Below, one piece after another: positions 55,081 to 64,000 of a stretch of 64,000 bases of DNA. A model generated the notes under the pieces. The model did no database searches. It saw only the letters and a program-made list of their open reading frames with translations, and was not told the DNA's origin. Both the position numbers and the translations under genes were made by a program. The stretch's first letter is position 1. Every line of letters begins with the position of its first letter. Location: contig CANUEZ040000168.1 in NCBI GenBank assembly GCA_948099385.1, forward strand, positions 12,062,001 through 12,126,000. The letters are read 5' to 3'. The stretch comes from Fasciola hepatica (lineage: Eukaryota > Platyhelminthes > Trematoda > Plagiorchiida > Fasciolidae).

Positions 55081-57899
55081 TTTTTCTCGCTTAGATTAGT
55101 CTCTCCCACATTTTCATGTCTGGCTTTCAGTCCTACATACTCGTACATGTATGCAGTTATAAGTAGATATATTGCCCTCCGTCTTACAAATGCACATGCA
55201 AATCACCCTCATGAGTAAACTGTAAATACAACAAAGCTAGAAGTCACGCGTTGATGAACGCATGTTCATGTTGTGGGACTCATGTGCTACTTATGAAACA
55301 TTCATTTTTATACGGATACTGCTCATATATAGAGGTAATTTGATGGCCAGGCTCGGAAGGACGGAGAACACTTTATTGTTAAATTAGGCGATTGAATGAG
55401 ATTGGAGCTATTGATGAGAAGAAAGTACCCATTTTCCGCAATTTTTTCGATGCTTTTGGCATGCCTAACCCTGGCCCAGTTGAGCGCTGGTAGTTCTGCC
55501 CAGAGCATTTCGATAGAGCTGCCCAACACTGCTATGTACTAGCCTCAAGTTTACCCAATTTTAGCCAGATTGAGCAAACCTCGTGCAGTGCAGCTTGGGT
55601 ACTTCGTATACCCCCATCTACCGCCTATCGCTTACCAGTTGAGTTCGTGATGATGATGAACGTGAAAGCACAATCGCGAAATTACTCGCTCTCTTGCTGG
55701 ATTAGCCCGTCAGTGAAACGGGAGCTGCCGTATAACTTAGAGACATGGCACGAAACCTCCCCGTAGTTCGTCATTAATATGAGTTATCAAGCTGAGGTTT
55801 AGACACATCGATGCAATTAATAATCGTGGGCAGTCATGTTTCTTTTATTTCCAACAAAGCATAAGTGTGTAGACAAGATGACCTGAAAATGTTGTCAGTG
55901 GTCTTACGGTTGCAACTAAATTCGACGGGAAAGATGGAATGAATTCCTTAGTGATCAATGAAGGCAAACCGCTGCGAAACCGATGGGTCTTGGCCAATTT
56001 TCCAGAGGTTTTTCTATTACGCCAGTCTGTTTGCTTGGTAGCCATTTTACACTAATTGACAGTGAATTGATACGAAAGGAATAGACGGCCGGATTAGTGC
56101 GCAATGCAACCTACACCGAGGTATTTCAAAAACTTTCGATGAACTAAGCCAATATATTTAAATAAAACCCCAAGTAAACAATGCACAATAAGCCGTCCGT
56201 TATTTTCCTCTTAATTAATTCGTTGCCGATTCGCGTAAAATGGCTACTAGGCAAACAGACCGGAAATCGATGTTACAAACTGGCTGGGTGCTACAGTGAT
56301 CAGCCGATCACAACCGTGCATATCACTTTTTTAACTGTACTTTTCGCGCACGCGGAAAGCGCAAGCTTTACCTTCGACAAGTTTCCTCAGCACACGCCAG
56401 AGTGCGGTCTCTGAGAATGCACGAAACTGCTGAAAGGAAAATACTGATAATCCTTCTAAATGTTCCACATGCTTTGTGAATTTAACTAAACTTAACATTA
56501 CCTTGAAAAGCTCGTCCATACACCACAAGTTCGCACGTTTGTTGATCCATGTGAGGCATTTGAATCTGGCCTTGAACCGTTTCAGACTGTCGTGCTTGAT
56601 TCATGGGGCTTTGAACCTTTGGGGTTTACTGTGGAGCCTATTTGGCTGCATACTCGAGGTTTGTATATATTCGTGCCTTTTGTGAATTTCAATTTAGTCC
56701 CGTAAAAACTACGAATCAACCTTGTTCTGATTTTCAGATTCGTTCAAATTGGCCATGCGTAGCTCGATTCGCGAGGATTGCCTTACAGTTGGCACCGTGT
56801 GGTCTTTTCTCGTTTATTTCCCCGACGAACCCCATCGGAGAAGCTGAGGGAGTGTGCCCTCCAGTCACTGGTGAGCCCGTTCCATTTATTATTCCGGAGC
56901 AATTGCACCGAAGTGGCCCAGCCGGGTCTCGCCTTCTCTAGCGTTTCCTTCATTTCTTCCGCCACATATTCGGTCTAACATCAGTTAGATCCTTTTATCG
57001 CGTTTTATTATTCCCTTTGGGCTTTTCTTTAATGGAGTTCATTTTTTTCAATCGTCAGTGTTTTATCGGTCAGTTTTCATTCTCATCCATTCCGAGATTT
57101 CTGCATATCAGGCCTTGCCAACAAATTTTTGGAATTCCAGGCTAGTTCATCATCTTAGAATACCTATTTCGCAATGAATAGAGAGTTTAAACCCGAGTAA
57201 TAACTGGAGTGCCATGCAGTGCACATGAAAATACCGGATTTCATACCGGGAGATCCGGAGATGCCTATCGCTTTCCTCGAGTTTCCTTTCCAGAGGGCTC
57301 GCATATCTAGTCAGCAGCCCGGATGCAATAAACTGCTCTCAGCAATCTATGCTATTACGATCCCACAAATCCGGGATACCGGTACGAAAGCACCGGATAA
57401 CAACCCGTAAGACACACTCAAAGAAGCTCTAATTAAAACCGAATTGAATTGAATTGAATAGTGCATTTCTTGACCGTGGTCAATAGACATGCACAAGGCA
57501 AGATCAGAGAATACTGCAGTACATTTCAATGTGAGGTACTGACAATTTCTAAATTTATGACTCACACAGCAGCCGAAATACACCAGCAAAGTCATGTAGT
57601 GTTTGAGTGAACTAAACTGGTAATGGTTAAAGCGGGAATTGCAAATTGGTTTCGAATTCGGTGAGGATGGTGCGGATAGCTGGACAAACGTAAGATTGCT
57701 GGTACAAACGATAATTTGACGGTCCCTAACGAGTGACCGGGTGGAAGAGATGCCAAAGAACAAGACTAAAAGTAAGCAACGCATGGGGCTGTCAAAGTGC
57801 AGTTAGAGATGCCAGATAAATATAGAACACTGATCAAGCATTGGGTAACCAATAGTGGAGAAAGCATGTGAAATAAATGCAAGTGAGTCAAAGGTAATA
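55081..57899. other. long segment without recognised gene
   Basis: 55,081-55,230 is probably LINE A 3' untranslated sequence. Beyond that no frame exceeds about 145 codons (57,347-57,784 minus) and none is recognised. A GAATT-type short tandem run is at 57,440-57,460. A block related to the palindrome arm ends is at 56,838-56,890. No tRNA or rRNA seen. Confidence 0.4.
56838..56890 (+). repeat. short match to the palindrome outer ends
   Basis: A 24-base block starting 'agaagctgagggagtgtg' is identical to 30-53, and the next 30 bases remain similar ('gagcccgttccatttat' against 'gagctcgtttcatttat' at 64-80). The same block is mirrored near the outer end of the right arm. Confidence 0.75.
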
Positions 57900-58714
57900 A
57901 TAAAATGGACCTTTTGTGCAGGTGACTTCAGTGTCATATGGAAATTCGCGTGAAGGCGAAAAGCTTCACAAGGATTTCAGTGAACTTCTGAAGAGCATGA
58001 ATGGTGTATGGAGGCTTAAAGTACTTTCAAAGAAGAGTAGTCAAAGAAACGGAGTGGTGGCGACAAAAGCTACTGTTGCGGCTAGGCAGAAGTTGGAAGA
58101 GTGTAAAGAAAAAGGAAAAAAAGAATTTTTTTTATGATAAAAAATTGTTAGCCAAATTCGGGTTGGGTGCAGATGGCGGGCATTCTGTTTCATAAAGACC
58201 TTAGTTACAGGTGATGGCAGGTAGACTGTTGAGGGTAACAGGTAGGAAGGGGCTGGCTTGACGAAGTGGATAGCGGCGAGGGCTGGGTTACGTACTGCAA
58301 CGCGGGAAGAATTGAATTGTTGGAATGGATTATTAGGAATAGAAGTTGAGCGGATTTGGGTTGATGGTTGGTGTCAGGATCCACCTCTGCGATCCGGTGA
58401 GACTTTCATGAGGATTTGTTACTCCGTGTACGGTGCTCCATATAACGTCAGCAAGTGAGAGCATAGGTTTAAACCATCGATCGAATCGTCTAGTCTTTAC
58501 AGTAATCCGGGATAAACTTCGAGTTGGCCGATGACTACCCAAGTAACCAAAGCGATCTGAAATAGATCGGGAGTTCGGCAGTCTGGAGAGTGTTCCAGCT
58601 GTGGGTTATGAATACCGTCTTAGTGGAAACCAGAAAATGAACACTTTACCCGAACACGAGGAAGGAGCAAGAAAAGCAGGATGAGGCGGTTGTGTTCTAG
58701 CCTGAGACAGAGGA
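57900..58714. other. purine-rich segment, no recognised gene
   Basis: A/G-biased plus strand with an A-run at about 58,112-58,128. Short frames at 57,916-58,137 and 58,258-58,458 are Lys/Arg/Glu-rich or unremarkable and unrecognised. Probably 3' untranslated DNA of the minus-strand LINE G. Confidence 0.35.
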
Positions 58715-59074
58715 ATTAAGTGAAGGGCAGCACCTACCACTAAAGGACGGAACGGATTTTTTAATATATGTATGCAAATTATGTTGTAAAATGGGAGGGA
58801 AGAGAAGAGTGAGTGGACAGTACCCAAGGTATGTATATATACATATATATATATGGCCGTATACGCGGGTGCGATCATTAGACGGGTCATGGGAGAGCGG
58901 TCGGACGCAAAAGACTGGCACGTTGGGGGCTAATACTAATTAAGTGAAGGCGAGCACCTATCACTAAAAGACAACAAAGTTTTTTCTCCTTTTTTAAATA
59001 TATATATATGCAAATCATATTGTAAAATGGCATGATCTAGTGAGGAGAGGGGAATAAAGTGAGTGGAGCATACC

Positions 59075-59130
<56 letters not shown>

Positions 59131-59205
59131 GGGTGCGGTCATCAGAGGGGTCATGAGAAAGCAGTCGAACGCAAAAGACTGTGGCACATCGTGGTCTAAT
59201 AATCA
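58715..59205 (-). repeat. two tandem 3' units of LINE G, each with a TA microsatellite
   Basis: Unit 1 starts at 58,715 and unit 2 at 58,939, both with 'attaagtgaagg', a 'cacctaycactaaa' block, a 'gcaaatyatrttgtaaaatgg' block, 'gagtgagtgga', a TA tract, 'gggtgcgatca/gggtgcggtca', and 'gcaaaagact'. Unit 1 has a short mixed TA/TG tract; unit 2 has about 50 bp of pure TA (59,078-59,127). They directly follow the LINE G stop on the minus strand. Confidence 0.85.
59078..59127. repeat. TA dinucleotide microsatellite, about 24 repeats
   Basis: Uninterrupted alternating T and A, self-complementary and able to form a cruciform or slip. The matching place in unit 1 has only a short interrupted tract. 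Confidence 0.95.
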
Positions 59206-59825
59206 AGGCAACCTTCATATGCTTGGTCTATGTTAATGTTATCACGGGTCGTGCTAATTACAGAAGATGCGTCTAGGGTTTTGCATAGTGCCTCCTCAAA
59301 TTGTGTTAGCGTGCGCCACGATCTCAGTGAGTCAGGAAGCTTGTTCCAGAGGCTGGAGTAGTTAACCGAGAAATATCTAGATCCGAGTGAGAGTCTAGAT
59401 TGGGGGGCTGTAATGGCGAATTGCCTATGACGGAGGGAGCAGGGAGTCTCACTGGGGAAACCGAGTGGGTTATCAGATGAGTGGACTTTTGAATGCAGGA
59501 AGTTGAAGAGAAATGAGGGATTGAGCTTGATACGAGGTAACCATAGTGGCTCAAGTCGGAGTAGTTCGCGCCTGGCTCTGTAGTTAGGGCTGGGAGAGGT
59601 GGCAAGTAATTTTTTGGTGAGGGAGCGTTGCATTTCCTCGATGTTGACCCGGTCGGCCTTTCGCATCAGGGTAAAGATTAGGGGGCAGTATTCCAGCAGC
59701 TACCTGGCGTGTGTCTTGAATATCAGGAGCTTACTCTCCTGAGTACGGTATTTCCGGAGGATAAGTGCAGTCATCTTTCTTGCCTTGCCAATTTGGGTCA
59801 ACGCTTTCTCTCATAAATCCATCTG
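59196..59825 (-). mobile_element. CR1-like LINE G, ORF2 C-terminal part
   Basis: Minus-strand reading from about 59,820: 'KARKMTALIL', 'LLEYCPLIF', then an open frame of 156 codons from 59,666 to 59,196. The frame contains 'ADRVNIEEMQRSLTKKLL', 'RRELLRLEPLWLPRIKLN' and 'YFSVNYSSLWNKLPDSLRS'. This is the thumb-to-C-terminal part of a CR1-like ORF2 and resembles LINE B (49,100-49,700) along its length. RT core and endonuclease are missing (5' truncation at about 59,825). The frame is intact over its length except for one stop near 59,700. Confidence 0.85.
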
Positions 59826-60143
59826 GGATATATGAACCCATCACTGTTGCCACGGAAAGTGCCTTCATTTGTAGGTAGGACCTTCATGGAGGATGCGGCC
59901 TTGCGTCAACTAGGGATGCAGCGGCTTCCGCCATATGCTCAAAGCATTGTCGCCGTTCTAATACAAGGTCAGACATCGCATAAATGCGCAGAGGCTGCAG
60001 ACAAAAGCCTCCAGCATGCACGTGCTTTTCCCCACGGTCCCACGCATTCAGCCACGCAACAGGTACTCCACCAGATCCCGCCGTTAACTCTCAGTCAACA
60101 ACGGCCCAGCACAACGGACCCGGTAGCAGCTCTTCTACTCAGA
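59826..60143 (+). mobile_element. Ty3/gypsy II, gag remnant (left of the solo LTR)
   Basis: Open for 116 codons from 59,832: 'VPSFVGRTFMEDAALRQLGMQRLPP' and 'AVLIQGQTSHKCAEAADKSL', matching the C-terminal half of gypsy capsid ('LWLQRLPxxVQAVLA', then 'LAxxADKI'). Interrupted by the solo LTR with its TSD. Removing the LTR and one TSD joins it smoothly to 60,526. Confidence 0.75.
60139..60143. repeat. target-site duplication TCAGA of the solo LTR (left)
   Basis: Matches the five bases at 60,521-60,525 directly after the LTR. Confidence 0.95.
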
Positions 60144-60520
60144 TGTAACAGCCGGTCGTGGAAAATCCCTCTTTTCCCCTAGCGATTCAGTGTTTTTCCC
60201 AACATCACTCATTTCCATACACTATTGACTTGTCTTTACGAACTGGTTGTTTTTCTCGACCAATTGTTGTTTGTTCGCGCCCAGAGCGCTACTTTGGAAC
60301 ATCCTTGTTCAGGACCTGCGTGACGCACCTGCTGTCTGCTCACACGCTGCTATTCGGTTTCTCGTTGTTGAGTCCTTGTGATCGTATTATTGAGGTTTGT
60401 ATATTGTTTATGTCATTGTTTATTTTAATAATCTAGTATCGTAGAATATCGCGGATAATCGTCTTTTGATTTCGGGATCCGTTGCGAATTTGGCTACGCA
60501 TTGCTCAAACGTTCGTAACA
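60144..60520 (+). repeat. solo LTR of the BEL1 family, 377 bp
   Basis: Same length and ends as the BEL1 LTRs, starting TGTAACAGCC and ending TTCGTAACA, with about ten substitutions (for example 'ccctcttttccccta' against 'cccctttttccctcg' near the left end and 'tctcgacc' against 'tctggacc'). Flanked by TCAGA on both sides, so it is the product of LTR-LTR recombination of a full insertion in place. Confidence 0.95.
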
Positions 60521-60525
60521 TCAGA

Positions 60526-62282
60526 TGCTATTTCAGGAAGATCGCCGTTTATTGCGGATGGCCGAACAGCATGAAAGCACCATCATTTGCCTGCGTTCAC
60601 GAAGCCAAAGCCGTCGTTGTTCTACCCCAAAAGCCTCGAGAGCAAAAAGCATAATCCGGCAAGTGGTTTTACCACCGCCGTTTCGGATCCCAGGTGCGAG
60701 AATGCGAACGGAATGCACTCACCGCACCCGCCAGGGAAACTACTAGGCCAAGAGGTGATGGTGACGACCTCCCCGGGCGCCCCTGTTTCTAGTCGCCCCA
60801 TTAAAGTGAAAGACACAGCTACCGGTGTGCTCTTCTTGATTGACGAGGAAAAACAAGTCAGCATTATATAGGCTCCAAAACGGTCCGCTGTCCCCACCAC
60901 AGGTCTAACACTCCAAACCGCCAGCTGCACTCCATTCCCAACGTACGGTAGTCAACTTCTCACCTTAGACCTTGGCCTGCGTCGTCCTTGCCAGTGGGTT
61001 TTCGTCGTCGCTGAAGTGCACTAAGCTATTCCAGGCTTCGAGGCTTTAGAGAGTCAAGGTCTAGTAGACGATTCCGGCAAGCTACTTCTAGTAGATCCAG
61101 TCACGTCAAATTTCGTTGTTGGTTCCTCAACTGAAGCTCAGCCGCTAGATGTCCTCAGGCCAATTCACACGTCAGAACCAGAATTCGGTAGCTTATTTAT
61201 CGAGTACCCTAGTCTTGTCAGCCCAAACAACATCCTGCCCCCAATCACCACTGATGTGGCCCATCACATCATCACACAATAGTCCGAGGAAGCCACCCCT
61301 TAACATGGTCCCGAAGAAGTCACCTGACCACTCGAGACCGTGCGGGGACTATCATCCACTCGACCCAGTGACTACGCCCAACCGATATCCCATTCCGCGC
61401 ATCACGGACCACACAGCCGAATTGACGGGTAGGATAATTTTTGCTCCAGTAGATTTGGTGCCGGCATATAACCAAATACCAGCAACTGGGACCCATATCT
61501 TCAAAACAGCCGTAAAGATTCCGTTCGGTCTTTTCGAGTTTCTACGAATTCCTTTTGGACTTAGCAGTGCTGCGCTAGCTTTCCAGCCTTTCATTCATAT
61601 GGTTTGCAGTGGTTTAGATTTTGTGGTGGCTCATCTTGATTGCCAGCTCATCCAAGACAGAACATCTAGCACATCTACGCACACTTGGCGATCACCCATC
61701 TAAACACATCATTCAAGCAACTACTGCGCTTCGATGGGTTAGCAAACTTCTATTGACGTTTGATCCCACAACGATCCCAGCTGATGCAGCCGCTCACAGA
61801 CCTGTTAAGAGGCAAAGCGAAGCAGGTGGTTTTCACGAAAATCGCACAAGGTGCGCTTGCCATGCTGAGGCAGGCTATCGGCAACATAGCCTCGCTATCA
61901 CACCTCACACCAACTTTCCCAAATACGTTAGTCAAGGACGCATCAGACAAGCCGTAGGCGCGGTGTTGCAACAATAATCGGCCGACACCCGGCGACCCGT
62001 TGCACTCTTCTCCAAAGAAAATACAACCGGCTGGATCCAAGTATAGCACCTTTGGCCGCGAAATTCCCGCTGTCTACCTAGGAATCCCTCACTTTGGACA
62101 ATTTAGCGGGACGTGAATCCACGGTCTACACCGACCATAAACCGACCGTCTACGCATTGCGTGCCACCAAAGACAGATACTCTCCCAGAGAGTCTAGGCA
62201 CCTAGAATAGACCACTCAGTACGCGAGTGATGTACGCCATATCTCACGTGCCGATAATCCTGTCGCAGACGCGCTTATGGCA
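60526..62282 (+). mobile_element. Ty3/gypsy II, gag end, protease, RT and RNase H, decayed
   Basis: Continues the gag: Arg/Ser-rich 'RSRSQSRRCS' (60,593-60,622), then a knuckle-like 'FYHRRFGSQVRECER' (60,667-60,711). The protease is at 60,800-61,020: 'VLFLIDEEKQVSII' where 'FLVDTGAEVSVI' is expected, so the catalytic motif is gone, then 'LTLDLGLRR'. The RT is at 61,149-61,700: 'MVPKKSPDHSRPCGDY', 'NRYPIPRI', 'FGLFEFLRIPFGLSSAALAFQ', catalytic box 'HLDC' instead of YIDD. RNase H is at 61,760-62,275: 'QPLTDLLRGK', 'TLVKDASDK', 'STFGREIPAVYL', 'TDHKP', 'NPVADAL' (62,255-62,275). It ends where gypsy III begins. Stops and shifts are common, and the copy is dead. Confidence 0.85.
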
Positions 62283-64000
62283 GCCGATGTCTAAACAAAC
62301 ACGAGAGGAACTATTGCACAACACGAAAGGAAATGTTGGCCTTAGTATATTTCTTGGCTCATTTCCGCCATTACTTACTGGGAAAAGCGTTCATCGTTCG
62401 AACCGATCACCAGGCGTTGGTTTGGTTACAGTCGTTCAAGGATGCTGCCGGTCAAGTTGCCAGATGGCAGGAGAAGATACAAGAGTACCAGTTTCAATGT
62501 ATCCACCGCCCGGGGCGCAGCCATCAAAATGCGGATGCCCTATCAAGACGACCTTGCAGGGCACATGGAGAGTGTCCCACGTGCTCCAACACGCACGTAG
62601 CGGCTATCACGCTGCAGACGGCGCCGTCGGATGTTTGGAGGAAACGCCAAGCAATAGATCCGGAATTAGAGCTGATATATAGACGGTTAAACGAAAACAG
62701 TACTAAACCGACACGAGAAGAAATGGCTGGCCAGAGTTGGGAAACCTTGTGCTTGTGGAATCTATGGGAACACTTGACGATCGTGGATGGCATCCTCTAT
62801 TTCCAATATGGGCCTACCTATACGAGGAGGATAGTAGTACCCCAGGTGGCTGTCGAGACAGTGCTAGCGGAATTACATCGTGAGCTGGGACATGCCGGAC
62901 AACGGAAGATGTTGGCAGCGGTTCGCACCAGGTTTTGGTGGCCACATCAGGTGAGGGATATAGTGAATTTCTGCAACAATTGTCAACTGTGTATGCGTTT
63001 CAAGGCGCCACGGACCACTAACCGGGCACCCTTGGCACCCATCATGGCGGGATACCCAAACGAACGGTTGGGGATTGACATTGTCGGTCCCTTCCCCGAG
63101 TCCAATAAAGGAAATCGCTTTGTTTTGGTCATGGTAGATTACTTCACGAAATGGTGTGAAGCAGAACCTATACCACGCACTGATTCCTTTACCATAGCCC
63201 AGACAATCTTTAATACCTGGATCGCACGTTGGGGGGCACCACTATCCATTCACACGGACCAGGGCTCCAACTTCGAAAGTATGTTATTGGCCGACATGTG
63301 TCAGTTACTGGGAATAAAGAAAACTCGCACGACACCGTACCACCCCCAAGGGAACGGACTTGTAGAACGAACAAACCGAACCTTAAAAAACCTGCTGAAA
63401 GCCTTCATAGAGAGACATACCACTCGACACTGGGATAGTGCGCTACCCACATGTTTGCTCGCATACAGGGCATCAGTGCAGACTTCAACAGGGCAATCGC
63501 CACATTTCATGATCACCGGACGGGAATTGCGGTTACCCATCGATCTTACGGTGCCACGGCTAGCCGACGACATACGGACCTCAACGGACTATGCAATTAA
63601 GCTTTGCCGAACCCTCGGCGACAGTCATCGTCTTGCACGTACACATTTGAGGACATCACAACGCCACCAAAAAGAGTTCTACGACCGTAAAGCTCACGGA
63701 ACACCAGTACAGCCGGGTGAAGAGGTCTGGATGAAGTCGATGACACAGGTCCCGGGAATACCTTCCAAGTTTAAGTACGATTGGACCGGACCATTCATTG
63801 TAATCGAGACCTTGAGCCCCACGACGTGCCGTGTTGCTCGCGTCGGCGAAAACCCAGAAACCCAGAGCCAAATTGTACACTACAACCGGCTGAAGCCCGC
63901 GACACACAACGATGGAATAGTTAGCAGCAGGCCTCCTAGCATTCCATCGGTTGCTGAGGAGGTTGAAGTGCATACAGAAGGGCTGAGGACAGCCCTTTCA
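62283..64000 (+). CDS. pol: Ty3/gypsy III pol, RNase H to integrase, open to window end
   Basis: From about 62,285 to 64,000 there is no stop in one frame (more than 570 codons). It starts inside RNase H ('LNKHERNYCTTRKEMLALV', 'RTDHQALVWL', 'PGRSHQNADALSR'). The integrase zinc finger follows ('LHRELGHAG' ... 'CNNCQLC', 62,874-63,000). The core has catalytic Asp in 'GIDIVGPFP' (63,072-63,098), Asp in 'HTDQGSNF' (63,253-63,276) and Glu in 'NGLVERTNR' (63,355-63,381). After the core come 'YDRKAHG' and a GPF/Y module ('DWTGPFIV', 63,780-63,803), with no chromodomain visible before the edge. All integrase residues are intact. It lacks its own start, protease and most RT, being fused or abutted at 62,283 to another gypsy lineage, so the codons here belong to a 5'-truncated element unless the joint is a chimera. 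Confidence 0.93.

Overview
This is an animal (metazoan) window built almost entirely from retrotransposons and their debris. The closest fit is a parasitic flatworm, most likely a cestode or trematode. The grounds are the mixture of BEL/Pao LTR elements, Ty3/gypsy elements with flatworm-like pol arrangements, several CR1-like LINE families, and a tRNA-headed short repeat carrying a hammerhead-ribozyme-like fold, which is known from the schistosome Sm-alpha repeat. The taxon is an inference; no single-copy marker gene is present. The only recognisable host-type gene is a decayed canonical histone H2A.

Layout. 1-7964 is a very large, almost perfect palindrome: two 3235-bp arms around a 1494-bp loop. 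8.26-11.1 kb holds a Ty3/gypsy RT-RNase H scrap and a dead CR1-like LINE (family A, copy 1), followed by a tandemly duplicated segment. The H2A pseudogene is at 11.37-11.75 kb. 11.77-15.39 kb is a decayed BEL/Pao pol bracketed by 345-bp inverted repeats. 16.13-18.97 kb is a second gypsy remnant (gag-PR-RT-RNase H). 19.2-25.76 kb is purine-rich on the plus strand and carries a minus-strand LINE (family E).

This LINE is interrupted at 25,758-32,442 by a complete BEL/Pao element with 377-bp LTRs, a 5-bp target-site duplication, and gag-protease-RT-RNase H-integrase domains. It continues at 32.44-33.0 kb. A second, rearranged BEL copy follows (33.2-35.1 kb), with a scrap of LTR at an internal deletion junction. 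35.4-41.1 kb has a LINE tail (F, plus) and a long minus-strand LINE (D); D is interrupted by the tRNA-derived repeat with the hammerhead-like motif. 44.3-47.0 kb is LINE C. 47.2-55.1 kb is LINE A copy 2, split by a roughly 4-kb insertion that starts with LINE B. 57.9-59.83 kb is the minus-strand LINE G with a duplicated 3' unit and a TA microsatellite. 59.83-62.28 kb is a decayed gypsy element holding a solo LTR of the complete BEL family. It abuts an open gypsy RNase H-integrase frame that runs off the window at 64,000.

The genes do not form operons or pathways. Their relationship is nested insertion: BEL into LINE E, solo BEL LTR into gypsy II, LINE B into LINE A, and the hammerhead repeat into LINE D. 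That nesting gives a relative age order. Most coding regions carry stops or frameshifts; the most intact are the complete BEL pol, the BEL2 gag-protease frame, the LINE B RT, and the terminal gypsy integrase. Boundaries marked as approximate were judged by eye from residue-level family resemblance.
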